Positions 1-8,761 of a stretch of 35,375 nucleotides of DNA are shown piece by piece. The position numbers were made by a program, and so were the translations under genes. The stretch is from positions 1 to 35,375 of the forward strand of contig JAKLIV010000020.1 of assembly GCA_022709405.1 (NCBI GenBank), read 5' to 3'. This DNA comes from Spirochaetota bacterium. Its GTDB lineage: Bacteria; Spirochaetota; UBA4802; UBA5550. The notes beneath the pieces are model-generated. The model searched no databases. It saw nothing but the letters and a program-made list of their open reading frames with translations, and was not told the DNA's origin. The number at the start of each line of letters is the position of its first letter. The stretch's first letter is position 1.

Positions 1-38
1 GCATGATGATCATGAAAAAGATGAAGAATGAAGCTTGA
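1..38 (+). CDS. possible 3' end of an upstream gene
   Basis: An open frame enters from the left edge and ends at TGA 36-38, reading MMIMKKMKNEA before the stop. Twelve codons are too few to identify a family. It could be the C-terminus of a gene lying outside the window, or chance. Confidence 0.25.
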   Translation, partial: MMIMKKMKNEA

Positions 39-110
39 CGCCCCGGCCGCCGTGTTTTAACAATCCCCGAGCCTGAAAATAATGCATTGTTCACGCAAAG
101 GAACCCGGGC

Positions 111-1892
111 ATGGCGCTCCTGAATCTACAGAACATATCCCTTTCTTTCGATGGCAGCCCGCTGCTCGACGGCATCGACCTGCAGATACACGCGGGCGAG
201 AAGATTTCCCTGCTCGGCCGCAACGGCAGCGGCAAGACCACGCTGATGAGGCTCATGAACGGAGAGATCGAGCCCGACGGCGGGGCGCGCATAGTTGAAA
301 AAGGGGTGAAAACCGCGCTGCTTCCCCAGGAGGTCCCGGCCGGTCTTGAAGGAACGGTCCGCGACGTGGTGACCGGGGGGCTGCTTAGGCGCCATGAGGG
401 CGGCGCCGAGGAGGAGATCGACCACTACCGGGTGGAGCGCGCTCTTTCAATGGTGGCGGTCGATCCCGGACTTTCGTTTAGCGACCTGTCTGCCGGGATG
501 AAACGCCGCGTGATCCTCGGCCGCGCGATCGTGAACGATCCGGACATACTGCTGCTCGACGAGCCGACGAACCACCTCGATATCGGGTCGATCGAATGGC
601 TCGAGAATTTTCTCGGGCGATACGACAGGACGATTTTCTTCGTGACCCACGATCGCGCCTTCATGCAGAAGATCGCGGGCCGCATCATCGAGATCGACCG
701 GGGGAGGCTTTTCGACTGGAAGTGCGATTACGCCACGTTCCTCAGGAGAAAGGACGCCTGGCTCGAGGCCGAGGAGACCCGGGACGCGCTGTTCGACAAA
801 AAGCTGGCGCAGGAGGAGGCCTGGATCAGGAAGGGGATCAAGGCGCGCCGCACCCGCAACGAGGGCAGGGTGCGGGCCCTCATGAAGATGCGTGATGAAC
901 GGGCCGCGCGCAGGGAGCGGCAGGGCGCGGTGCGCATGGAATCCCGCAATGCCGGGCAGTCCGGGAAAATGGTGATCGAGGCCGAGGGCCTTTCTTTCGG
1001 GTACGGCGGGGTCCCGCTCATCAGGGATTTTTCGACGCGCATCATGCGGGGCGACAGGATCGGGATCATCGGCCCGAACGGGTGCGGCAAGAGCACCCTG
1101 ATACGGCTGCTTCTCGGCGATCTGGACCCGGTTTCGGGCACGGTGAGGCGGGGCTCACGGATCGAGACTGCGTACTTCGACCAGCTCCGCGACACCATCG
1201 ATCCGGACAGGACCGTGCGCCAGAACGTTGCCGAAGGCGGCGAGATGATCGATATGGGCGGCAGGACGCGGCATGTGATCGGGTACCTGCAGGATTTTCT
1301 TTTTACGCCTGCCAGGGCAGACGTAATAGCGGGCATGCTTTCCGGCGGCGAGAAGAACAGGCTCATGCTCGCGAAGCTGTTCACCAGGCCGTCGAATTTC
1401 CTCATCATGGACGAGCCCACCAACGACCTCGACATCGAGACCGTTGAACTCCTGGAGGAGCTCCTGCTCGACTACGCGGGAACGCTGATACTGGTGAGCC
1501 ATGACCGGGCGTTCATCAACAACGTGGTCACGAGCACGCTGGTGTTTGAGGGAGAAGGCCTGGTGCGCGAATACGCCGGGGGATACGACGACTGGCTGCT
1601 GCAGCGGAAGGCGCGCGAATCCGGACAGAGCGTTCAACCCAAAAAGCCGAGGGATAAAAAGGCCCCCGAAACGAGGAAGCTCACCTTCAAGGAAAAAAAG
1701 GAGCTCGAATCCATCCCGCAGCTTATCGCCGACAAGGAAAACCGCGTGAACGAAATACACGCGATTTTGTCGAACCCTTCGTTTTACCGCGAGAACAGCG
1801 CCCGCGTGCCTGAAATGAAAGCCGAGCTTGAACGGCTCGAACATGAACTCGAAGCACTACTCCTGCGATGGGAAGAGCTGGAGTCAATCTGA
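111..1892 (+). CDS. uup: ABC-F family ATPase, Uup type
   Basis: A soluble tandem ATPase with no membrane domain, 593 residues long. The first ATP site has Walker A GRNGSGKTT (residues 36-44), signature LSAGMKRR and Walker B LLLDEPTNHLD. The second has GPNGCGKST, LSGGEKNR and LIMDEPTNDLD. A charged linker follows the first ATPase domain, as expected for the P-site tRNA interaction motif. The last ~80 residues are Lys-rich then coiled-coil (from TFKEKKELESI), the C-terminal domain that marks Uup among ABC-F proteins. Family members act on the ribosome, and Uup also binds branched DNA and lowers tandem-repeat deletion. I chose ATG 111 because AGGA lies 8 bases upstream and the protein then begins MALLNLQNISLSF like other Uups. 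An in-frame TTG at 87 would add eight unlikely residues. The gene converges on the aldolase gene. Confidence 0.93.
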   Translation: MALLNLQNISLSFDGSPLLDGIDLQIHAGEKISLLGRNGSGKTTLMRLMNGEIEPDGGARIVEKGVKTALLPQEVPAGLEGTVRDVVTGGLLRRHEGGAEEEIDHYRVERALSMVAVDPGLSFSDLSAGMKRRVILGRAIVNDPDILLLDEPTNHLDIGSIEWLENFLGRYDRTIFFVTHDRAFMQKIAGRIIEIDRGRLFDWKCDYATFLRRKDAWLEAEETRDALFDKKLAQEEAWIRKGIKARRTRNEGRVRALMKMRDERAARRERQGAVRMESRNAGQSGKMVIEAEGLSFGYGGVPLIRDFSTRIMRGDRIGIIGPNGCGKSTLIRLLLGDLDPVSGTVRRGSRIETAYFDQLRDTIDPDRTVRQNVAEGGEMIDMGGRTRHVIGYLQDFLFTPARADVIAGMLSGGEKNRLMLAKLFTRPSNFLIMDEPTNDLDIETVELLEELLLDYAGTLILVSHDRAFINNVVTSTLVFEGEGLVREYAGGYDDWLLQRKARESGQSVQPKKPRDKKAPETRKLTFKEKKELESIPQLIADKENRVNEIHAILSNPSFYRENSARVPEMKAELERLEHELEALLLRWEELESI

Positions 1893-1930
1893 TACGGTTC
1901 AAGCTCCACTAAATTGACGGGGATGAGGGG

Positions 1931-1960
1931 AAAGGGCGGCCTCAATCATCTTCCCTTTTT
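1931..1960 (+). terminator. weak intrinsic terminator after uup
   Basis: AAAGGG (1931-1936) can pair with CCCTTT (1953-1958) across a 16-base loop, and the right arm runs into a short T tract. It sits between two convergent genes and touches the aldolase stop codon. The stem is short, so this is tentative. Confidence 0.3.
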
Positions 1961-3012
1961 CATGCGATCGTCACTTCGGGGCACAGATACACGTCCTGCA
2001 CCGCGTTGATCAGCTTCACTCCCTCGTTCATGGGCCGCTGGAACGCCTTTCTCCCAAGGATGAGCCCCATGCCGCCTGCCCGCTTGTTGATGACCGCGGT
2101 CTCGACAGCTTCGGCCAGGTCCTTCTCGCCGCTGGACGCCCCGCCGGAGTTGATGAGCCCGATGCGGCCCATGTAGCAGTTCATGAGCTGATATCTGGTC
2201 ATGTCTATGGGGTTGCTTCCCGAAAGCTCGCTGTAGACCCGCTTGTCGGTCTTGCCGAACTTGAGCGCAGTGTATCCGCCATCGGTGGTCGGCATCTTCT
2301 GCTTGACGATGTCGGCCTCGATGGTGACCGAAAGATGGTTCGCCTGGCCGGTGAGGTCGGCCGCGGTGTGATAATCATCCTCCTTCGTTTTGAAACCGTC
2401 GTTTCTCAGGTACGCCCAGAGTATAGTGACCAGGCCGAGCTCGTGCGCGTACTGGAACGACTCCGAGATCTCCTGTATCTGCCGCCTGCTGTCTTCTGAG
2501 CCGAAATAGACCGTGGCGCCGACCGCGGCCGCTCCCATGTCGAACGCCTGCTCGACGCTCGCGAACAGTATCTGGTCGTGGGTGTTGGGGTACGACAGGA
2601 GCTCGTTGTGGTTGATCTTGACGATGAACGGTATCCGGTGCGCGTATTTTCGCGCCAGTATCCCGAGCACGCCGAGCGTGGAGGCGACCGCGTTGCACCC
2701 GCTCTCGACCGCGAGCTTCACGATGTTCTCCGGGTCGAAGTAGACCGGGTTGGGCGCGAACGATGCGCCGGCGCTGTGCTCGATGCCCTGGTCCACCGGA
2801 AGTATGGATAGGTATCCCGTGCCGCCGAGACGGCCGTGGTCGTACATGGCCTGCATGTTGCGCAGAACGTTGGGCGTGCGGTCCGACTGCATGAAGATGC
2901 GGTCCACGAAGTCCGGGCCCGGCAGGTGAAGCATGTCTTTGCTCACCTTGCAGGTATGGGTCAGGAGGCCGGCCGATTCTTTACCGAGTATATTGCGTAT
3001 GTTTTCGATCAT
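1960..3012 (-). CDS. fbaB: class I fructose-bisphosphate aldolase, DhnA/FbaB type
   Basis: Cleaves fructose 1,6-bisphosphate to glyceraldehyde 3-phosphate and dihydroxyacetone phosphate (reversibly) through a Schiff base, in glycolysis and gluconeogenesis. The 350-residue protein matches the usual length of the FbaB group, which needs no metal. The VDQGIEHS segment (72-80) carries the family's N-terminal active-site Asp. The ADIVKQKMP segment holds Lys237, which aligns in position with the Schiff-base lysine of E. coli Fba[11 protein letters not shown] and [14 protein letters not shown] near the C-terminus form the phosphate-binding loops. The start is clear: AAGGAG lies 7 bases upstream of ATG. 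The mrp-like gene lies upstream on the same strand, but 205 bases and a separate -10 box divide them, so it is probably transcribed alone. Confidence 0.95.
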   Translation of the reverse strand: MIENIRNILGKESAGLLTHTCKVSKDMLHLPGPDFVDRIFMQSDRTPNVLRNMQAMYDHGRLGGTGYLSILPVDQGIEHSAGASFAPNPVYFDPENIVKLAVESGCNAVASTLGVLGILARKYAHRIPFIVKINHNELLSYPNTHDQILFASVEQAFDMGAAAVGATVYFGSEDSRRQIQEISESFQYAHELGLVTILWAYLRNDGFKTKEDDYHTAADLTGQANHLSVTIEADIVKQKMPTTDGGYTALKFGKTDKRVYSELSGSNPIDMTRYQLMNCYMGRIGLINSGGASSGEKDLAEAVETAVINKRAGGMGLILGRKAFQRPMNEGVKLINAVQDVYLCPEVTIA

Positions 3013-3093
3013 GATGTGACTCCTTGTTCGCTTGATTATTGCGCTGCCGGTTCATGGCCGCGCCGGATGCAGAGTGCGTCAGGAAACATCCCT

Positions 3094-3099
3094 ATTATA
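3094..3099 (-). promoter_or_regulatory. candidate -10 box of the aldolase gene
   Basis: On the minus strand this reads TATAAT, a perfect -10 hexamer, 82 bases before the aldolase ATG. The -35 position (about CTGTAT) is poor, so activation by a regulator or an extended -10 is possible. Confidence 0.4.
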
Positions 3100-3136
3100 C
3101 ATCAATGCGGGAATTAATACAGATTTTTTTTGGGAT

Positions 3137-3167
3137 GCGGGGATTTATAGATGAGCCAAATCCCCGC
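3137..3167. repeat. inverted repeat between mrp and aldolase genes
   Basis: GCGGGGATTT (3137-3146) and AAATCCCCGC (3158-3167) form a perfect 10-bp stem with an 11-base loop. It lies 3' of the mrp-like gene and upstream of the aldolase promoter. No T tract follows on the minus strand, so it is either a poor terminator or an operator-like site. Confidence 0.45.
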
Positions 3168-3217
3168 CGGAAACTTTACGAGGTAAGCGCGGAACCCGGC
3201 CCCCTCGCTTTGAGGAT

Positions 3218-4072
3218 TTATTTCGCGGCCGCTTTAATTATCTTTCCGACGATTTCGTTGAAGCTCTTCTGCGCCGGGCTCGACTGGCATGATGCGTCGC
3301 CGCAGAACGGCCTGCCCGCGTCGGCGTCATGGGCGATCGCCGGCTCGATCGGCACGCTTCCCAGAAAGGGGACGCCGAGCTCTTCGGCCATGGCTTTTCC
3401 TCCCCCGGTCTTGAAGAGCGGGGTCTCCTTGCCGCAGTGGGGGCACACGAATCCGCTCATGTTCTCGATCACGCCCAGTATCGGCAGCCCGAGCTGACGG
3501 CAGAAACTCACGGATTTTCTCACATCGAGCACCGCCACGTCCTGCGGCGTGGTCACGATGACCGCCCCGTCGGGATTTTCCATGAGCTGGCATACCGACA
3601 ACGGCTCGTCTCCGGTCCCCGGAGGGGAGTCCACGATGAGGTAGTCGAGCTCTCCCCATGTGACGTCCTTGATGAACTGCTTGATGATGCCGTACTTGAG
3701 CGGTCCACGCCAGATTACCGCGGTATTCATGTCGTCGAGCAGGAACCCGACCGAGATCACCTTCAGTCCCGAACCGTGCTCCGCCGGGAGCAGCTTGCCG
3801 GTAACGCTCGTCGCGAGCCTCCGGCCGTCGAGGCCCAGGAGCTTGGGCACGCTGGGGCCGTGGATATCGACGTCGAGAAGGCCGACGCGCTGTTTGCCAG
3901 CTGACAGGGCCGCGGCGAGGTTCACGGCGATCGTGCTTTTACCCACGCCTCCCTTGCCCGAAAGGACGATGATTTTATGCTTTATCCTGTCGAGGGTTTC
4001 CCTGATCTCTTTCTGTTCGGCCTCTTTGCTCTGCTGCGCTCCGGGGGCCTGGCAGCCTTTTTGTTCGCTCAT
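3218..4072 (-). CDS. Mrp/NBP35-type P-loop ATPase, Fe-S cluster carrier
   Basis: A cytoplasmic ATPase of the ApbC/NBP35 family that binds and delivers Fe-S clusters to apoproteins. The 284-residue protein has the deviant Walker A GKGGVGKST (39-47), the switch DVDIHGPSVP (about 68-77) and DSPPGTGDEP (Walker B region, 148-157). CPHC at 210-213 is the paired-cysteine motif that bridges the cluster between two subunits. It lacks the N-terminal MIP18-like domain of E. coli Mrp. It has only Cys7 near the N-terminus, not the four-cysteine ferredoxin-like motif of NBP35, so it is a minimal form. Extra cysteines (FCGDASC) occur near the C-terminus. The start has GGAG 7-8 bases upstream. Confidence 0.9.
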   Translation of the reverse strand: MSEQKGCQAPGAQQSKEAEQKEIRETLDRIKHKIIVLSGKGGVGKSTIAVNLAAALSAGKQRVGLLDVDIHGPSVPKLLGLDGRRLATSVTGKLLPAEHGSGLKVISVGFLLDDMNTAVIWRGPLKYGIIKQFIKDVTWGELDYLIVDSPPGTGDEPLSVCQLMENPDGAVIVTTPQDVAVLDVRKSVSFCRQLGLPILGVIENMSGFVCPHCGKETPLFKTGGGKAMAEELGVPFLGSVPIEPAIAHDADAGRPFCGDASCQSSPAQKSFNEIVGKIIKAAAK

Positions 4073-4306
4073 GTCGTGCTCCTGCGTGAAAAGATATGGT
4101 CATAGATGGGTTTCCGGACACTATTGCGAAGATGCGGCAGCGTGTCAAAAATTATTTATGTTATGATGCTTTATGCAACTAAGAATATGACTGATTAGAA
4201 AAAAAATCAATTGACTCCAGTCGGGACCCTGATTATTCTCAAATAGATGGACAATCAGTTGCGTTATGAACGATGGATTCGAGCATATCTGTATTAAAGA
4301 GGCCCC

Positions 4307-5692
4307 ATGAGAGCGAAACCGAAAAACCATGCGAGAAACCTTGAAAGGCTCAGGGAGCTTTCACAGTCGATACACGCGTCAATGGAAGACGGGTCGTTTT
4401 ACCGCCTGTCCTTTTTCGAGCGCTACCGGAAAATCAGGGAAATCAAGAAACTGTACAACCGGCTGCTCGGATCTCTTTCAGAGGCCTCGGTGCGCGGGGC
4501 GGTTTCGTTCGCCTCGCTGCTCGTGCTTCTTGCAGCACCCGGGTGCGACGACGATACCGGCATGGCCACGGTGAAGATCGACCTCTCCACGGGAAGGTCG
4601 AACAATCTGGTCCCGGCAAAATCCAGCGCTTACGTTCCCTCGGAAGTCACCGGGGTGCAGGTCAAGGTAAGCGGGCCCGGCATCAAGACATTTGAGAAGG
4701 AAATTGAACCGGGCGAGAACTCAATTATGCTTATGGTGCCGGCAGGCAGGGACCGCGTTTTCTCGGTGCGTGCAGAAACTGCAACAGTGTATTTTTATTT
4801 CGGTAAAGAGACAGTCGATCTTAACAATGGCGACATGATAAATCTGCCTATCAGCATGGTGCGTGGACCGGTGTTTGAGACAGGAACGCTTCCGGATGGA
4901 ATTGGTACCTTCACAAGAAGCACATTCCCTTCTTTTGGAGATCTGGACGGCGACGGCGATATGGATCTACTGGTTTCAACAGAGTATGGTACAAGTGAGT
5001 CAAGAGTATATTATTTAATGAATAATAACGGGACATTTTCATCAGCGACACTTCCCACGGGAATTGAGACCGCGCTGGATAGATTCGTTAACCTTGCCGA
5101 TATCGACAGTGATGGAGACCTGGATACGGTGTTCTCCATAGGTTTCAATTTATTGTATCGTATAAACAACGGAACAGTTTTTTCCGGAACCTATGGGTAT
5201 GCGGGCAGTTATTCCGGTTTAAACCTGATTATACCGGTTGCTGTTGATATCGACAATGATGGCGATGCCGATATTTTAGCTGGAGGTACTCTTTATGGTA
5301 CCAGAGCTATACAATATATTCAGAATACAACTGATACATATGGAACAAGTTTTGGTGAGATTACCGCAAATCCATTCGGTCTGTCTAGTATTGCTACTAA
5401 TGCTTCTTTTTCCCCTGCACTTGTTGATATTGATCAAGATGGAGACCTGGATCTTTTTATTATGACGAGTCCATATACCGCATCTAGTAATATTCTTTTT
5501 TATGAAAATACCGGTTCACCTGAAGCTCCGGCTTTCTCAACGCCGCTGACCAATCCCTTCGGTCTTGATGCTATTAGTTATCAAATGGCGTTTCCCGCTT
5601 TTGCGGATATCGACCGTGACGGTGATGCTGATATGTTTATCGGTACAAGCAGTGGTAATATACTGTATTATGAAAATGTTGTGATTCCATAG
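4307..5692 (+). CDS. FG-GAP/VCBS repeat protein with delayed lipobox-like segment
   Basis: A 461-residue protein of unknown function, probably surface-exposed. Residues 1-60 are charged and helical (RKIREIKKLYNRL). A hydrophobic stretch follows (about 64-80) and ends in LLAAPGC, which resembles a relaxed lipobox. Then comes a beta-rich region (to about 190) and five calcium-binding FG-GAP repeats marked by DLDGDGDMD, DIDSDGDLD, DIDNDGDAD, DIDQDGDLD and DIDRDGDAD. FG-GAP repeats usually fold as an integrin-like beta-propeller. A 60-residue prefix before an export signal is unusual. An internal start would shorten it, but ATG 4307 has AAAGAGG just upstream and no better start is visible. Base composition changes from GC-rich to AT-rich after about 4780. 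Confidence 0.8.
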   Translation: MRAKPKNHARNLERLRELSQSIHASMEDGSFYRLSFFERYRKIREIKKLYNRLLGSLSEASVRGAVSFASLLVLLAAPGCDDDTGMATVKIDLSTGRSNNLVPAKSSAYVPSEVTGVQVKVSGPGIKTFEKEIEPGENSIMLMVPAGRDRVFSVRAETATVYFYFGKETVDLNNGDMINLPISMVRGPVFETGTLPDGIGTFTRSTFPSFGDLDGDGDMDLLVSTEYGTSESRVYYLMNNNGTFSSATLPTGIETALDRFVNLADIDSDGDLDTVFSIGFNLLYRINNGTVFSGTYGYAGSYSGLNLIIPVAVDIDNDGDADILAGGTLYGTRAIQYIQNTTDTYGTSFGEITANPFGLSSIATNASFSPALVDIDQDGDLDLFIMTSPYTASSNILFYENTGSPEAPAFSTPLTNPFGLDAISYQMAFPAFADIDRDGDADMFIGTSSGNILYYENVVIP

Positions 5693-5721
5693 GGCGCTAC
5701 CGGCAACGAGTAACATCCCCC

Positions 5722-6816
5722 ATGGACAATCGAGAGACCAATACAGCCAAGTCAGCGCCGCCTCCGCCCTTTGCCGCGACCTATTCGCCGAACCTGCCTG
5801 AACTTATTCATCAGCTCGGCTGCACCATCGCCCTGAGCACCTACCAGGCAGGCAAGATTGTTTTCGTGAGCGCCAAAAACGACGACGAGATCGTGCAGCT
5901 GCCCCGTTCGTTCAGGAACGCCATGGCCATCGGCGTTGAAGGCAACCGTATCGCAGTCGCATCGGCGAATGAAGTCCATGTTCTGGCCCACGAGCCTGGA
6001 CTTGCGGGCCGGTATCCCGCCCAGCCCGGAGTATACGACACGATATACGTTCCCAGGGCGTCATATTTTACCGGCGCGATCGACCTGCACGGCCTGGCCT
6101 GGGGCAATGACGGCCTCTGGACGGTCAACACGGTGTTTTCATGCCTGTGTCTGATAGATGACCGGTACAGCTTCATCCCCAAATGGAAACCTTCGTTCAT
6201 ATCGGCTTTTGCTCCTGAAGACCGGTGCCACCTGAACGGCATGGCAATGCACAACGGCGAGCCATTATGGGTGACCGCTCTTGGTACCGGCAACGAGCCC
6301 CATTCCTGGCGGCCCGGCATCAATTCTGGCGGAGTCGTCATCCATGTGCCTTCAGGAGAAATTGCGGCTTCAGGCCTGCCCATGCCGCATACTCCGCGAT
6401 TGATCGATGGAAAACTGTACGTACTTTTTTCCTCGACCGGTGAGATCGCGTTGTTTGACCAGGAATCGGGCAGATACGATATTGTGAACCGCATAAAGGG
6501 TTTCATCAGGGGCATGGCCCGGTGCGGGGATTATCTATTCATCGGACAGTCCAGGGTGCGGCAGAAGTCATCGGCGTTCGCCGGGCTCCAGATCGCCAGG
6601 GATGCGACCCATTCAGGGTTCACGGTGCTGCACATGCCCACGGGCAGCACCGTCGCCGAATTCAGGTACCTTGCGAGCGTTGACGAGATTTTCGACCTGG
6701 CGGTGCTTCCGGGCCTCCGGCGGCCCGGCATCCTGAGCCCCGAAAAGGAAGTGCATTCCTCGGCCATCGTGATTCCCGGCACCTCGTTCTGGGCGGTAAG
6801 GCAGGACACGAAATAG
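5722..6816 (+). CDS. TIGR03032-like beta-propeller protein
   Basis: This 364-residue protein resembles the TIGR03032 family (also met as DUF4915) of uncharacterised proteins, often found near TPR or polysaccharide genes. Matching features are an early LALSTYQAGKIV-like segment (here IALSTYQAGKIVFV), LHGLAWG, CHLNGMAM, NSGGVV and the closing SSAIVIPG. The regular strand-rich pattern suggests a propeller. There is no signal peptide. ATG 5722 has no strong ribosome site, so the start is less certain. The stop codon ends at 6816 and the convergent gene's stop begins at 6817, leaving no bases between them. No catalytic residues can be named. Confidence 0.75.
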   Translation: MDNRETNTAKSAPPPPFAATYSPNLPELIHQLGCTIALSTYQAGKIVFVSAKNDDEIVQLPRSFRNAMAIGVEGNRIAVASANEVHVLAHEPGLAGRYPAQPGVYDTIYVPRASYFTGAIDLHGLAWGNDGLWTVNTVFSCLCLIDDRYSFIPKWKPSFISAFAPEDRCHLNGMAMHNGEPLWVTALGTGNEPHSWRPGINSGGVVIHVPSGEIAASGLPMPHTPRLIDGKLYVLFSSTGEIALFDQESGRYDIVNRIKGFIRGMARCGDYLFIGQSRVRQKSSAFAGLQIARDATHSGFTVLHMPTGSTVAEFRYLASVDEIFDLAVLPGLRRPGILSPEKEVHSSAIVIPGTSFWAVRQDTK

Positions 6817-8538
6817 CTAATCGGTCAGGACGATCCGGATGCCAAAGCCCGGTGCAATAACCGCTGCAGTTCGCATATTTATTGACCCTATGCGTAGATA
6901 ATCAGTGGTAATGAACCAATTGCCTCCTAGTGCGATATAGTTACCAGTGCCCGATTGTGTAATGCTTGCCTCTAGAATGTTTCCACTCATGTCGAATAAT
7001 CCAAGTGTGTTTGCATTGAGGCTTGATTTAGGTGCTGGTTGTTCTGTAGTACCATTTAGTGATATGCCTGCCGTACCAACAATATGTGTTCCGAAATCGG
7101 GGTCTGATGAGCCAATGTCATAACTGTTAAGTTTGTTCCATGATACTAAATTTGATGCTTCATGATTGTAATAATTATCTGTCGCTCCGCTAGCGTTACT
7201 TCCCGGTGTCCAGTAGTAAGTTATTTCATTGTTAATTGAAGTTATGGCTTCAGTTTTCAGAGGCTCAATTGTTGGTTCTTCGGTTCCCAGGTATCGAGCT
7301 GCAAGTTCCCATTCATATCTGTCAGGCAATCTGAATCCCTTTTTTGTGTTATCTATGTCTGTTTCCCCATCCTGCCATATCCCGTCAGAGGCCGTACCGG
7401 AACCGTCACCGTTGTCAGTCCATGTGTACACGACTTGGTCGGTATTACCATCAATCATTTCGATGAGCCAGGTGCAGAGCATGATAGTGCCATACCAGCT
7501 GATAAAATTTACCGGATGATTCTCTTTTCCTGAATCGATAGTGAATTCAGATCCCGTCCAATGATTGGGATTTGGTATGGTTGTAGCTACATTAAGGTCA
7601 ATAATCATCTGTCCGCGATAGTTTACTTCATCTGCACTGAGATAATTCGGCGCAGAAGTATTCACTGTATCAAATCTTCCCTGTTCATACGCCCACTGCA
7701 GAACAGCAACTGCCAGTTCATTGGTTGCCTCGGTGTCGGCCATCCAGTAATCATGATCGACCGTGGCAGTGCCGCTGTCATTAGTGCCGGTGGGGAAGGT
7801 GAGCCCGGGAACGAACACCATGTCGAACGAGACACCATCCGCCGCATAGGTGCGCCGGTCGCCCACAATCGGGTTGGGCGTTCCCTGCTCGTCTTCGCTG
7901 TACTGGCTCTGTGCTGCGGTATTGGTCGCCCTGACCCATATATTATACTCTGTGCTGTTGGTGAGGCCGGTAATAATGCATGAGGTATCGGTATTGTCGT
8001 CGTCATTGAACAGGGTTGCGTCAGCCACATCCGTTCCGGTGCCGTAGCGCACCTCGTATGATTCCGCGCCTGAAACCGGTCCCCAGGTGATATTGATACT
8101 GCGGTCATGTTCTTCGACCGAAGATATCGCGGGAGCAGCGAACACCAATTCCGCACTAGCCGGGACGCTGTAGTCGCTGGTGAGCGCCGAATTCAACGCC
8201 CTTACCCACACGTAATAGGTGAGGCCGTTGTACAGGCCGTCGATGGTGCATGAACTGTCAGTCGGGTCAGGGTCGGTCAGAAACTCGTCTGCGGTGCTCA
8301 GGTCGTTGGTGTATGAATACCATACCTCGTAGGTCTCGGCGCCCTCGACAGGGTTCCATGTCGCCGAGACCGAACAATCCCCGGGTTCGACGGTAATCGA
8401 TGCAGGCGCTGCGAGTTCTCCGGGGTCAATGGGATTGGCATCGCTTTTTTCATCCATCATGTTGCTGCATGCCAGAAAAGATGAAAGGATCAAGATACAG
8501 GTAATGATGCAGATGGACATCTGTGCCGGTCTTGTCAT
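6817..8538 (-). CDS. lipoprotein with two fibronectin type III domains and an FGE/SUMF1-like domain
   Basis: A 573-residue predicted lipoprotein. The signal peptide ends in ILSSFLAC (lipobox Cys near residue 24). Two fibronectin-III-like domains follow, recognisable from repeated VSATWNPVEGAETYEVWYS and INITWGPVSGAESYEVRYG patterns. The rest is a formylglycine-generating-enzyme-like domain: FVPG, ENHPVNFISWY, GFRLPDRYEWELAAR, DMSGNILE and a closing GFGIRIV. The two C-terminal active-site cysteines of true FGE are absent, so this is more likely a binding fold than an enzyme. I chose ATG 8538: GAGGTG lies just upstream and a signal peptide begins there. A longer in-frame reading to 8697 would run into a mobile element. 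GC content falls sharply in the 3' half. Confidence 0.85.
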   Translation of the reverse strand: MTRPAQMSICIITCILILSSFLACSNMMDEKSDANPIDPGELAAPASITVEPGDCSVSATWNPVEGAETYEVWYSYTNDLSTADEFLTDPDPTDSSCTIDGLYNGLTYYVWVRALNSALTSDYSVPASAELVFAAPAISSVEEHDRSINITWGPVSGAESYEVRYGTGTDVADATLFNDDDNTDTSCIITGLTNSTEYNIWVRATNTAAQSQYSEDEQGTPNPIVGDRRTYAADGVSFDMVFVPGLTFPTGTNDSGTATVDHDYWMADTEATNELAVAVLQWAYEQGRFDTVNTSAPNYLSADEVNYRGQMIIDLNVATTIPNPNHWTGSEFTIDSGKENHPVNFISWYGTIMLCTWLIEMIDGNTDQVVYTWTDNGDGSGTASDGIWQDGETDIDNTKKGFRLPDRYEWELAARYLGTEEPTIEPLKTEAITSINNEITYYWTPGSNASGATDNYYNHEASNLVSWNKLNSYDIGSSDPDFGTHIVGTAGISLNGTTEQPAPKSSLNANTLGLFDMSGNILEASITQSGTGNYIALGGNWFITTDYLRIGSINMRTAAVIAPGFGIRIVLTD

Positions 8539-8651
8539 GGAACACCTCAACGAAAGTTTATACGGGATTTTGGAAAAAATATGATTTATACCATTTACCG
8601 AAGTAATGAAAAATAGTGCAAGAATGTTTTTATAGCTCTTTTTGGATATAA

Positions 8652-8761
8652 GGGAACCTCTATAAATTACATTATGGATGTTCCCTTGTGGGCACATTCA
8701 TTGGTAAAATCAGGTTTTATCATTTTTTAAATAATGAAAAACCTGATTTTTAGAGGTGCCC
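8652..8761. mobile_element. 110-bp MITE-like element with target-site duplication
   Basis: The ends are GGGAACCTCTATAAAT (8652-8667) and, read from the other strand, GGGCACCTCTAAAAAT (8761-8746), identical at 14 of 16 positions. ATAA lies directly outside both ends (8648-8651 and 8762-8765), as expected of a 4-bp target duplication. Inside are a 7-bp inverted repeat AGGGAAC/GTTCCCT at the left and a long hairpin at the right. The element has no coding capacity, so it would be moved in trans by a transposase encoded elsewhere. I cannot assign the family. Confidence 0.6.
8706..8750. repeat. long hairpin inside the MITE-like element
   Basis: AAAATCAGGTTTT (8706-8718) and AAAACCTGATTTT (8738-8750) are perfect 13-bp inverted repeats. 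A second 5-bp stem TCATT/AATGA (8720-8724 with 8733-8737) stacks inside after a one-base bulge. An outer TGGGCAC/GTGCCCA pair (8689-8695 and 8756-8762) encloses it. Confidence 0.75.

Noticed and set aside
728..1435. Open frame of 235 codons on the minus strand inside uup
   Set aside because: It lies opposite the conserved ABC-F ATPase domains, is Ser/Arg-rich in the way of antisense frames, and has no ribosome site.
4145..4330. Sixty-one-codon minus-strand frame upstream of the FG-GAP gene
   Set aside because: AT-rich, no ribosome site and no recognisable sequence; it overlaps the 5' end of the FG-GAP gene.
8539..8697. Longer N-terminus for the fibronectin/FGE-like lipoprotein
   Set aside because: The extension would start inside the MITE-like element and would bury a good lipoprotein signal peptide with its own ribosome site at residue 54.
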